This document shows, one piece after another, positions 25,741 to 34,500 of a DNA stretch of 64,000 nucleotides. The stretch covers positions 1-64,000 of the forward strand of contig CAJUQJ010000018.1 in the NCBI GenBank assembly GCA_910588215.1, given 5' to 3'. The notes under the pieces are model-generated. The model saw nothing but the letters and a program-made list of their open reading frames with translations, did not search any database and was not told the origin of the DNA. Position 1 is the stretch's first letter. Every line of letters starts with the position of its first letter. Made by a program: the position numbers and the translations under genes. This stretch comes from an uncultured Lachnospiraceae bacterium. Its GTDB lineage: Bacteria > Bacillota > Clostridia > Lachnospirales > Lachnospiraceae.

Positions 25741-26390
25741 TCAAAATACTGATAGTGGATGACGAACAGCCGATCTGCGATCTGATCGATATGAATCTAT
25801 CGGCGGCAGGGTATGCCTGTGTGGCGGTACAGGACGGGTTGGCGGCCATAGAGGCGGTGGAGAAGAATACGTTCGATCTGATTCTTCTGGATATCATGCT
25901 GCCGGGGGCAGACGGTTACGATGTAATGGAGTATATCAGACCCTTTAAAGTGCCGGTGATCTTCATCTCGGCGAAGCATGAGGTGAAGGACCGGGTGAAG
26001 GGGCTGAAGCTGGGGGCGGATGATTATCTGATCAAACCCTTTGATGTGACAGAACTGCTGGCCAGAGTGGAGGCAGTCCTGCGCAGGTACAACAAGACGG
26101 ATAAGGTGATCACACTGGGTGATGTGGAGATCGACGTGGAGGCGAGAAGGGTGAAGCGGGGCGGCAGTCCGATTTCCCTGACCAGCAAGGAATTCGACCT
26201 GATGCTGCTTTTCGTGGAGAACCGGAATGTGGCGCTTTTCCGGGAGAATCTGTATGAACGGGTCTGGGATGATGAGTATTTCGCTAACAGCAGGACGCTG
26301 GATCTTCATGTACAGCGGCTGCGGAGGAAACTGGGCTGGGAGAAGAACCTGGTGGCGGTGTATAAGGTAGGGTATCGGCTGGAATTGTAG
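25737..26390 (+). CDS. OmpR-family response regulator
   Basis: 217 residues: a receiver domain (1-115) with acidic pocket DDE at 9-11, phospho-acceptor Asp53 in LILLDIMLPG, and conserved Lys in LIKPFD, then a winged-helix OmpR/PhoB DNA-binding domain (SLTSKEFDLMLLFVEN, NSRTLDLHVQRLRRKLG). The start is the ATG that overlaps the upstream stop. Repeat family A begins at its stop codon and separates it from the kinase by 154 bases. Proteins of this family bind direct repeats with one-turn spacing; such an array lies before the amidase-deacetylase gene 2.6 kb downstream. Confidence 0.92.
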   Translation: MIKILIVDDEQPICDLIDMNLSAAGYACVAVQDGLAAIEAVEKNTFDLILLDIMLPGADGYDVMEYIRPFKVPVIFISAKHEVKDRVKGLKLGADDYLIKPFDVTELLARVEAVLRRYNKTDKVITLGDVEIDVEARRVKRGGSPISLTSKEFDLMLLFVENRNVALFRENLYERVWDDEYFANSRTLDLHVQRLRRKLGWEKNLVAVYKVGYRLEL

Positions 26391-26458
26391 TGTACTGACA
26401 TGTTCATTTTCAGCCAAATTCAGGCAAGTCATTTGACGAAATGTGAACGTGTCACTAC
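26389..26458. repeat. intergenic repeat family A, copy 2
   Basis: Begins in the response-regulator stop codon as TAGTGTACTGACATGTTCA, and its right half (AAGTCATTTGACGAAATGTG and on to CGTGTCACTAC) is an imperfect inverted copy of the left half. The right half matches copy 1 after thyA at about 31 of 33 positions. The whole could fold into a long interrupted hairpin in the regulator-kinase transcript. Confidence 0.7.
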
Positions 26459-26544
26459 TGTAGTCTGGCGGTAGTCGATTTTGGGGGACTATGGGTCAGA
26501 CAGCCTGCATGGGAGCAGAAGTTGGAAGGATATGGACATAGACA

Positions 26545-28170
26545 ATGAAATTTTCCCGGAAGTTGTTGCTTTGGACGACGATCATCATAGCGATCACGCT
26601 GGGTTTAAGCGGATTCTATTTTGTAAATTATGTGTTTCGCACTTCACTGGAGCGGGAGATTGGCCAGGCGCTTGATGAGAACAGTATACTGCGGTTTGCC
26701 TTTCAGACGGCGGCCTTAAATGTGCCGTTGAAATACGACCTGCTGCAGGACGGATCCGTGGAGCAGATTGCCTCTAATCTGGAGACCAGCGGACAGGGAA
26801 GCGGCCGTCTGCTGCGACTTTCCGATGAGGAGAAGAAGGTGCTCTATGCCAGTGACGGTTTTGAGGCAGACGGAGCATTGCTGGAGAAGACGGAGGAGAA
26901 CAGATATGCCTACCGTGTGATACAACAGGGGGAGCGATATTATACTCAGACGGCCAGCAGTGTCAATGCATTGGGCAGGGTTCTGTATTTGGAGACGCTC
27001 AGGGATGTGTCCCAGGTGTTTGCGGAGAGGGAGATGGGATTTACGGTATACCGCAGGCTGACGGTGCTGATGCTGGTGCTGGGGATCGCAATCATGCACT
27101 TTATCGCGTCAAGGCTGACGAAACCGATTCGCTTGCTGATGAAGGCGACGAAAGAGATGGCGGCGGGTGATTACGGATACCGGGCTGAGCAAGTCAGCAG
27201 CGATGAGCTGGGACAGCTGACACAGGATTTCAATCATATGTCGGAGGCGTTGGAGAAGACCATCGGTCAGTTAGAGGAAGAGGTACAGTCCAGGGAGGAG
27301 TTTGTGGGGGCTTTTGCCCATGAGCTTAAGACGCCGCTTACTTCCATCATCGGGTATGCGGATATGCTGCGCTCCCGAAAGCTGGATGAAGAGAAAAGCT
27401 TCCGCTCAGCCAATTATATCTATACGGAAGGTAAACGTCTGGAGACCATGTCACTGCGGCTGTTGGACATCATGGTGACGAAGAAGGAAGGAGCCAGGAT
27501 GCAGAAGATATCTACAGAGATGCTGTTCGAGTATCTGCAGAGCCTGTTTCTTCCCAAGGAAGAAATGGACTTCCGATTCTCTTATGAACAGGCTGTGGTG
27601 ACGGCGGATGCCGGCCTGATCCAGACGGTGTTGGTGAATCTGATCGACAATGCCTGCAAAGCTTCGGAGCCTGGCAGCAGGATCGAGGTGGAAGGACATG
27701 TGTTGGAGACGCCTTCTGTAGAGTGGGAGCAGGCGGATAAGGGGAAAGCAGAGAAACAGGACAGAAATAGAGCGGAAGGCAGGAGAATAGAAAAGCAGGA
27801 TAAAGTGATTGCAGAAGGCGGGAAGGCAGAGAAGGCGGATAAAGGGAAAAAAGAAAAGGGAAGAGCAGAACAGGAAAAGAAGGAGAGGGAACAAGCCGTG
27901 CTGACGGGATATTGGTTCAGCGTACGGGACTATGGTATCGGAATTCCGGAGGAAGAGATATCCAAAGTCACGCAGGCTTTCTATATGGTGGACAAATCCA
28001 GGGCGCGCAGCAGAAACGGTGCCGGATTGGGGTTGGCGCTCAGTGCGGAGATACTGGCACTGCATGGGAGCAGGCTTAAGATTGAGAGCGTACCGGGACA
28101 GGGAACGACGGTGGGCTTCCTTTTGTGGGAAGAGAGAAGGGAGGCGCAGTATGAAGAAACCTGTTGTTAG
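26545..28170 (+). CDS. sensor histidine kinase with HAMP domain and a charged insert
   Basis: 541 residues, cognate to the regulator upstream. Two membrane helices (about 7-28 and ~172-190) flank an extracytoplasmic domain of roughly 140 residues. Then come HAMP (RLTKPIRLLMKATKEMAAGD), the phospho-acceptor H-box HELKTPLTSIIGYADML, the N-box LVNLIDNACKASEPGS and the ATPase boxes DYGIGIPEEE and GAGLGLALS. Between the N-box and the next box is an extra ~50-residue stretch of Lys/Glu/Gly/Ala low complexity, absent from typical kinases; it should loop out of the ATP-binding domain. The 3' end overlaps the next gene by 20 bases. Confidence 0.9.
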   Translation: MKFSRKLLLWTTIIIAITLGLSGFYFVNYVFRTSLEREIGQALDENSILRFAFQTAALNVPLKYDLLQDGSVEQIASNLETSGQGSGRLLRLSDEEKKVLYASDGFEADGALLEKTEENRYAYRVIQQGERYYTQTASSVNALGRVLYLETLRDVSQVFAEREMGFTVYRRLTVLMLVLGIAIMHFIASRLTKPIRLLMKATKEMAAGDYGYRAEQVSSDELGQLTQDFNHMSEALEKTIGQLEEEVQSREEFVGAFAHELKTPLTSIIGYADMLRSRKLDEEKSFRSANYIYTEGKRLETMSLRLLDIMVTKKEGARMQKISTEMLFEYLQSLFLPKEEMDFRFSYEQAVVTADAGLIQTVLVNLIDNACKASEPGSRIEVEGHVLETPSVEWEQADKGKAEKQDRNRAEGRRIEKQDKVIAEGGKAEKADKGKKEKGRAEQEKKEREQAVLTGYWFSVRDYGIGIPEEEISKVTQAFYMVDKSRARSRNGAGLGLALSAEILALHGSRLKIESVPGQGTTVGFLLWEERREAQYEETCC

Positions 28171-28996
28171 AAATTGGCGGCAGCTTCTTAGCCCGGCGCT
28201 TCTGGCGCTGACGGTGCTAGTGGTGATAATGTCTGTCTGGGGTCCGGGAGCGCTCGCTGCCTATACAGACAGAGGAATATTGAACCGGATTCAGACGCAG
28301 CAGGAAGAGACCGGCAAAGAAGGCTATCGGTATCAACTGAGCAGCAACGAGAAGCTTTATATCCTGTCACAGTGCCTGAATGCCCAGAACCTGCCGGAGA
28401 CGGAACAGAGCGCCAAGACCAGGGATACGGAGACGGCCTACCAGGAACTGACGGGTACATACGCCTTTGTAGTCAATCACAATGGCCCGTCCGGCAAGGA
28501 GATCACGGACGCGGAGATTTATGAGACGGCCAACAACGGGCTTTCCATGCTAAAGGAGGCAGGTGTTCTGCCGGCGGAGATCCGGGAGATCCGGGCGGAG
28601 GCTTACGAGGCAACGCTTTACTCCGCGATCGATGTGCCGGAACCGCGGAATAATGTGGCAGTCTGGAAATTGAGTCTGACGGGCAGTCTGCAGAATGCCA
28701 ATAAGGAGAACCGGCTGATCGATGCGTATATCGATGCGGATGATGGTAAGATCTATGAATTCTATGTACGGGCACAGCTGGAATGGGAGGAGATCGATCC
28801 GGACGTACTTGTAGAGGCGTGGGGCAGTTATATGGGTCTGTCTGCACCGCAGGCTTATGAGACAGATAATCCGCTTCTTGAGACGACGCCTTACTATAGG
28901 AAGTATGTTTTTACCGGGAACGGTGAGGAGAGGACGGTCGTGACGATCGGATTCTATGAAGGAATCAATGAATTGTTCCTGAAGATTTCCAGATGA
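28151..28996 (+). CDS. exported protein of the two-component operon
   Basis: 281 residues with one N-terminal membrane segment (LLSPALLALTVLVVIMSVWG) and an extracytoplasmic remainder of mixed alpha/beta character. The ATG lies 20 bases inside the kinase gene, so translation is probably coupled. I do not recognise the family. By position it resembles YycH/YycI-type kinase-modulating proteins that sit behind WalRK in Firmicutes, but I see no sequence match to them. Its stop lies in the first unit of the TGATG repeat array that precedes the amidase-deacetylase gene. Confidence 0.7.
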   Translation: MKKPVVRNWRQLLSPALLALTVLVVIMSVWGPGALAAYTDRGILNRIQTQQEETGKEGYRYQLSSNEKLYILSQCLNAQNLPETEQSAKTRDTETAYQELTGTYAFVVNHNGPSGKEITDAEIYETANNGLSMLKEAGVLPAEIREIRAEAYEATLYSAIDVPEPRNNVAVWKLSLTGSLQNANKENRLIDAYIDADDGKIYEFYVRAQLEWEEIDPDVLVEAWGSYMGLSAPQAYETDNPLLETTPYYRKYVFTGNGEERTVVTIGFYEGINELFLKISR

Positions 28997-29070
28997 TGCA
29001 AATTTGATGCAAAAATGATGTAACTCTGTTACAAAAATGATGAAATTATGATGCACCACTTCTGTATGAT
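28994..29070 (+). promoter_or_regulatory. TGATG array on an 11-bp grid with a -10 box
   Basis: TGATG occurs at 28994, 29005, 29016, 29038 and 29049, that is at steps of 11, 11, 22 and 11 bases; the empty slot at 29027 reads TGTTA. A -10-like TATGAT follows at 29065-29070 with no proper -35, the last repeats taking its place. Direct repeats one helical turn apart are typical of OmpR/PhoB-family binding sites at activated promoters. Confidence 0.6.
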
Positions 29071-29102
29071 AAGAACAGATCACAGGAGAGGAGCATCATT
29101 TT

Positions 29103-30500
29103 ATGTACAGAAGAAGAGGATATCGCAGATCACGGAGAAGAAGAAAAGAACAGCAAAGATATTTGCAGAGGATACTGTTGGGCGTGTCGGTCCTCTGTAT
29201 CATCATAGCCTGTGCCGCTGTAGCGGTTAAGACAAGGAAAGCGACGCAGACTGTGGAGGCGGCAACGGCTCTGATGCAGGCCGCCGATATGACTGTAAAG
29301 ACGCAGGACATGAAGGAGAGTGGCGCGGAAGACGATGCCCCGGCAGAGGTAGATGAACCGGTATCGACGATCGTCATCGACCCTGGCCACGGCGGGATGG
29401 ACGGCGGCTGTGTTTCCGGGGATGTCGTGGAGAAGGATATCAACAGGATGATCGCGGCCCGTGTCGTGGTGAAACTTAACCGTATGGGCTATCAGGCGGA
29501 ACTTGCCAGAGAGGGTGACGCTTACATAGACAAGAAGGAGCGGGTGGAGAATGCAAATGCCCGGAATGCACTGCTCTATGTCAGCATCCACCAGAACTTC
29601 TGCGAGGATGACAGCGTAGCGGGGATCGAGACCTGGTATGACGGGACCGACACCGAACGGGACAGCGGGCGGCTGGCACAGCTGATCCAGCAGGAGACGG
29701 TGTGGGAGACAGGAGCGGTGAGCAGGGAGTTAGTGTCGGAATCGGATCTGTGTGTGACGAGTAAGAGCAACATGCCTTCCTGTCTGATCGAGACCGGATT
29801 TCTCTCCAACCAGGAGGAACGCAGCAAACTGATCACAGACGAATACAGGGATCAGCTGGCGGAGGGAATCGCCAGAGGCATAGACAGGTATCTGAATCCT
29901 CTGACGATGTACCTGACCTTTGACGACGGCCCTTCTGAGGCAAATACCGACAGGATCCTGGATATTTTAAAGGAAAGGAACGTGAAGGCAACTTTCTTTG
30001 TGATCGGGGAATATGTCCGGAAGTATCCGGAGACAGCCAGACGGATCGTACGGGAGGGTCACGCCATCGGTATTCATTGCGACGTGCACGACTATAAGGC
30101 ATTGTATGCCAGTGTGGACAGTTATCTGGAAGATTTCAGAAAGGCCTATGATACCGTGTATGAGGTGACGGGTGTGGAAACTAAGCTGTTCCGCTTTCCC
30201 GGCGGCAGTGTCAATGCTTATAACAGGGAAGTGAGAGACGAGATCATAGAGGCGATGGAGGAGGCGGGGTTTATCTACTATGACTGGAATGCCAGTCTGG
30301 AGGACGCGACCGGCAAGGAATACAGCGCGGACAAACTGGTGGACAATGCGGTGGAAACGGCACGTGGGAGAGAGCGGGTGGTGCTGCTTGCCCATGACAG
30401 AGTAAAAGGAACGGCGGACGCTCTGCCGGCGCTGCTGAATGCTTTCCCGGAGTACCGGATGGAACCGCTTACGGTCCAACTGGAGCCGGTGCAGTTTTGA
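29103..30500 (+). CDS. fused N-acetylmuramoyl-L-alanine amidase and polysaccharide deacetylase
   Basis: 465 residues. A very Arg-rich cytoplasmic start is followed by one membrane helix (~23-42), so the protein is anchored with its enzymes outside. Residues ~85-262 are Amidase_3: zinc ligands in VIDPGHGGMDGG, VVEKDIN and VSIHQN, catalytic Glu in IETGFLSN. Residues ~268-440 are a NodB-type deacetylase: TFDDGPS, HCDVHD (the HxxxH motif), RFPGGS and VLLAHD. The first half would cut peptide stems from muramic acid; the second could deacetylate the exposed sugar, as in cortex or muramic-lactam chemistry. Both active sites look complete. The upstream phased repeats suggest two-component control. 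Confidence 0.9.
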   Translation: MYRRRGYRRSRRRRKEQQRYLQRILLGVSVLCIIIACAAVAVKTRKATQTVEAATALMQAADMTVKTQDMKESGAEDDAPAEVDEPVSTIVIDPGHGGMDGGCVSGDVVEKDINRMIAARVVVKLNRMGYQAELAREGDAYIDKKERVENANARNALLYVSIHQNFCEDDSVAGIETWYDGTDTERDSGRLAQLIQQETVWETGAVSRELVSESDLCVTSKSNMPSCLIETGFLSNQEERSKLITDEYRDQLAEGIARGIDRYLNPLTMYLTFDDGPSEANTDRILDILKERNVKATFFVIGEYVRKYPETARRIVREGHAIGIHCDVHDYKALYASVDSYLEDFRKAYDTVYEVTGVETKLFRFPGGSVNAYNREVRDEIIEAMEEAGFIYYDWNASLEDATGKEYSADKLVDNAVETARGRERVVLLAHDRVKGTADALPALLNAFPEYRMEPLTVQLEPVQF

Positions 30501-30508
30501 GGTCGTGA

Positions 30509-31354
30509 TCACGGCTGCTCTCTGCGGTACTGGGAAGGGGAGCAGCCGGTCTGTTTATGGAAGATTCTGCTGAAATAGAGCGGGTTATCATAGCCGGAGA
30601 GAGAACCGACTTCCTGAATGGAGTAGTCCGTATTCTTCAGCAGTTCTTTGGCCTTGTTGATACGGATAGAGGTGATATACTGCATGGGGGTTATGCCCAT
30701 GTATTGTTTGAAGCTGCGGATGAACCAGCTTACGCTCATATGCTGGTCCCTTGCATAGTGTTCAATGGAAATATCTTTTGTAAAGAATTCATTAAAAAAG
30801 TGGACGGCAGCCTCCATATCTTCTACATTTCTGTATTTATCAGCGGAACTCTCCAACTGATTCCGATGAATCTCTGTAAAGATCTGCTGCAGATAAAAGC
30901 AGAGCAGTTCTTCAAAACAAGGGCGTTTCAGCTGTAGTTCCAGTATGATCTGCCTAAACAGCTGCGGGTAATGAAATGACATACCGCAGGAGAGAACGTG
31001 GTTGTTCAGGAATCCAATTTTGTCCAGAATCCGGGATGCCTCGAATCCGGAGAAATGGATCCAGTATACTTCCGGTGCATCCGTGGCATAGTAGTAGTAC
31101 TGCTGGCTTTCGCCGGGGCGGTAAAGTATCATGTGCCCGGCATTCACCTCCTGCAGCCGGCCTTCCAGACAGAAAAAGGCTTTGCCCGCGGATACGTATA
31201 AAAGCTGATGATCTCTGCGTCCTTCGGGGCGCAGAGTGGGCATCATGGGCTGATTTATCAGGCGGTAGACGCCGCAGCTGGCAATGCTTAACGGATGTGC
31301 TGTATCTTCTATCTCTATGTCTGTATTGTGCAGATAGCCGGTATTGGAATACAT
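30509..31354 (-). CDS. AraC-family transcriptional regulator with cupin sensor domain
   Basis: 281 residues: an N-terminal cupin-like sugar-sensing domain (LLYVSAGKAFFCLEGRLQ, then HMILYRPGESQQYYYY) and a C-terminal AraC double helix-turn-helix (MSVSWFIRSFKQYMGITPMQ, VGSLSGYDNPLYFSRIFHKQ). It is divergent from the beta-galactosidase gene and most likely controls it and perhaps the hexosaminidase. The shared intergenic region holds a 35-base imperfect palindrome (repeat family B). Confidence 0.9.
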   Translation of the reverse strand: MYSNTGYLHNTDIEIEDTAHPLSIASCGVYRLINQPMMPTLRPEGRRDHQLLYVSAGKAFFCLEGRLQEVNAGHMILYRPGESQQYYYYATDAPEVYWIHFSGFEASRILDKIGFLNNHVLSCGMSFHYPQLFRQIILELQLKRPCFEELLCFYLQQIFTEIHRNQLESSADKYRNVEDMEAAVHFFNEFFTKDISIEHYARDQHMSVSWFIRSFKQYMGITPMQYITSIRINKAKELLKNTDYSIQEVGSLSGYDNPLYFSRIFHKQTGCSPSQYRREQP

Positions 31355-31456
31355 GGGAGACCTCCTTTTGCGCCATGTGAGGATTGTATCATTTTGTGCA
31401 TGTTTTGTCCAATAGAAGCCATAGATTTCTGCCGGGCAATCCTATATCATTATAGA

Positions 31457-31491
31457 TATAGTAAACGAAATTTCTAATGTCGTTAACTATA
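31457..31491. repeat. repeat family B, 35-base palindromic copy
   Basis: An imperfect palindrome from TATAGTAAACGAAATTT to its near complement ending GTCGTTAACTATA, between the araC-type gene and the beta-galactosidase gene. Read on the other strand its first 29 bases are identical to the left end of the 103-base element at 46708. It could be a regulator site or a small mobile element. Confidence 0.65.
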
Positions 31492-31528
31492 GAAATCCCC
31501 ACGTTGAGAAAGGAGCATGGTTATCAAG

Positions 31529-34500
31529 ATGGTCGTACCAAAATATTATGAAGATCTGAGTGTGCTGCATAAGGGCACCATGCCTGACAGGGCATATTAT
31601 ATCCCGGCGTCCGGAAGGATGGACGACCTCTGGGAGGATCGGGAGCGTTCGGACCGTTTCGTACAGCTTTCCGGTCAGTGGAAGTTCCGCTATTTTGACA
31701 GCATTTATGAGGTGAAGGAGGAGTTTTGGAAGGAAGGATATGACACGGAGGGGTTTGCCACGGTGTCTGTACCGGGTGTGTGGCAGAATTACGGCTATGA
31801 CAGGCATCAGTATACCAATACGCGCTATCCATTTCCGATGGATCCGCCCTATGTGCCTCATGCCAATCCCTGCGGGGAGTATGTGCGCACTTTTACCTAT
31901 CATCAGGACGAGAACGCACCGGAAGCCTTCCTGAACTTTGAGGGTGTGGATTCCTGCTTTTATGTGTGGCTGAACGGTAGCTTTGTGGGATACAGCCAGG
32001 TGTCTCATTCCACCAGCGAATTTGCGGTCACCGGGCTTTTGCGGGAAGGGAAGAACACGCTGTCTGTCCTGGTGTTGAAATGGTGTGACGGCAGTTACCT
32101 GGAAGATCAGGATAAATTTCGGATGAGCGGCATCTTCCGGGATGTTTATCTTCTCAGAAGACCGCAGGAAGGAATCTTTGACTATTTCGTGAAAGCGTAT
32201 CCGGAGAACGGCCATAGGGATGGCAAGGTTGAGATCGGCTTTTCCTACCTGAACAGGCCAGTGGAGACGAAGGTAAGCCTCTTCGACAGGGAAGGCAGAC
32301 TGGTGGCAGAAGGCGAGGCGGCAGTAGATAAGCCGGCGGCAGAGAGCGGTTTGGCAGCGGATGGGGCAGCAGCAGACAGAATCGCGGCGGACGATGAGAT
32401 GACGGCAGGCAGAGCGGGCCAGGAGAGTGGAACGGCGGCAGGGCAGGCCGGCGGCACGAAGTGGACAAGCCGTGCGACGCTGCAGGTGAAGGACGCCGTG
32501 CTGTGGAATGCGGAGGCGCCTTATCTGTACACGCTGGTGATAGAGACCGCGGCAGAAACGATCACGGACCATGTGGGAATCCGGGAGATCCATACGCAGG
32601 ATGGGGTGCTGTATTTCAATGGTGTGAAGATCAAATTCCACGGGACGAACCGTCATGACAGCGATCCGGTGACTGGTTTTGCGATCGACAGGCAGCAGCT
32701 GTTAACAGATCTGCGGCTGATGAAGGAACACAATATCAATGCGATCCGTACCAGCCATTATCCGAATGCGCCCTGGTGCTATCAATTGTATGACCGTCTG
32801 GGTTTCTATGTGATCGACGAGGCAGATAACGAAAGCCATGGGACGTCGGATATCTATCTGGACGGTGCGGACTGGAATGTCAGGAGCAAACGCTGGAATG
32901 AGGCGATCGCGGACAACCCGGCATTTACACAGGCCACAGTGGACAGGACGAGACGCTGTGTGGAGCGGGACAAGAACCGGCCCAGCGTGGTGATCTGGTC
33001 CATGGGAAATGAGTGTGCCTACGGGTGTACCTTTGAGGAAGCGCTTAAGTGGACGAAGCAGTATGATGATACGAGGCTGACACATTATGAGAGCTGTCGG
33101 TACGTGTCGGATGAGCGGGAGTATGATTACAGCAATATCGATCTGCACAGTCGGATGTATCCGTCTTTGCAGGAAATCCATGAGTATTTCGAGAAGGACG
33201 GGACGAAGCCCTACGTGATGTGTGAGTTCTGCCATGCCATGGGCAACGGCCCCGGGGATCTGGAGGATTATTTCGAGGTCATCCAGCAGTATGACAAGGC
33301 ATGCGGCGGATTCGTCTGGGAATGGTGCGACCATGCCATTGACCTGGGTAAGACGATCTGCGGGAAAAAGGTCTATGCTTACGGCGGGGACCACGGCGAG
33401 TACCCGCAGGACGGCAACTTCTGCATGGACGGACTTGTCTATCCTGATCGCAGGCCGCACACCGGGCTGCTGGAATTCAAGAATGTGTACAGGCCGGCCA
33501 GAGTCGTGGCATTCAGTCAGGCAAAGAAGGAGTTGGTGCTGCACAACTATATGGATTTTCTGAATCTGGGGGACTATTGTACGGTGCGGTACGAAGTGCT
33601 GTGTGACGGTATTGTGACAGAGCAGGGACGTATCGGGGAGAATGTGCTTCCTGTCATTGCACCGCATGAGGAAAAGGCAGTACCGGTTGCCTTTACGGTG
33701 CCGGAGAAAGGAAAGTGTTTCCTGAAAGTTTCCTATGAGCTGCGGGAGGCGACAAAGCTTCTTCCGGCAGGCTTTTTGCTGGGATTCGAGGAAGTGCCGG
33801 TAGAGACTGCGGAGAATGTAAATCAGAAGGCTGCCTGGCTGCTTGGCGAGGAGGCGGCAGGAACGGATGGAGCCGGGCATGTAGAGCAGGCAGAGTTTCT
33901 GCTGCAGGAAGATGATTGTACGGTGACGGTATCTACGCCCCTGTTTAAATATGTATACGATAAGCTGACAGGATTGTTTACCGGGATGGTCTATGATAAC
34001 ATATCGTTGCTGGAACGGCCCATGGAATTCAACATCTGGCGGGCGCCTACGGACAATGACCGCAATATCAAGTTGAAGTGGATGGCAGCACAGTATGACC
34101 GCACCGTGACAAGAGCTTATGATACGAAGGTGAGAGCCGGAGAGCAGGAGGTTGTGATCGAGACGGAACTTTCCGTAGCGGCTGTCTATATACAGAGGAT
34201 ACTGGATATCAGGGCATGTTGGACGATTCGGGCTGACGGGGCCGTGGATGCGGAATTTATGGTGCAGAAGGATCCGGCATTCCCGTTCCTGCCCAGATTC
34301 GGGCTGCGGCTGTTCCTGCCAAAAGCAATGGAGCGGGTGGAATACTGCGGTATAGGTCCGGTAGAGAGCTATGTGGACAAGAGGCAGGCCGGTTGGCACG
34401 GTGTATTCGACGAAGCGGTAAAAGCAATGCATGAGGGGTATGTGAGGCCGCAGGAGAACGGGAGTCACCATGACTGTGATTATGTGACTGTGTACGGCGC

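Noticed and set aside
28994..29053. TGATG repeats as a CRISPR-like or minisatellite array
   Set aside because: Units are five bases with 11-bp pitch and there are no spacers of constant length; regulator half-sites explain the spacing better.
31517..31528. First in-frame ATG of the beta-galactosidase as start
   Set aside because: Only one base separates it from AAGGAG, and relatives start at the following M-(V/I)-V-P. The second ATG was preferred, although its spacing is long.
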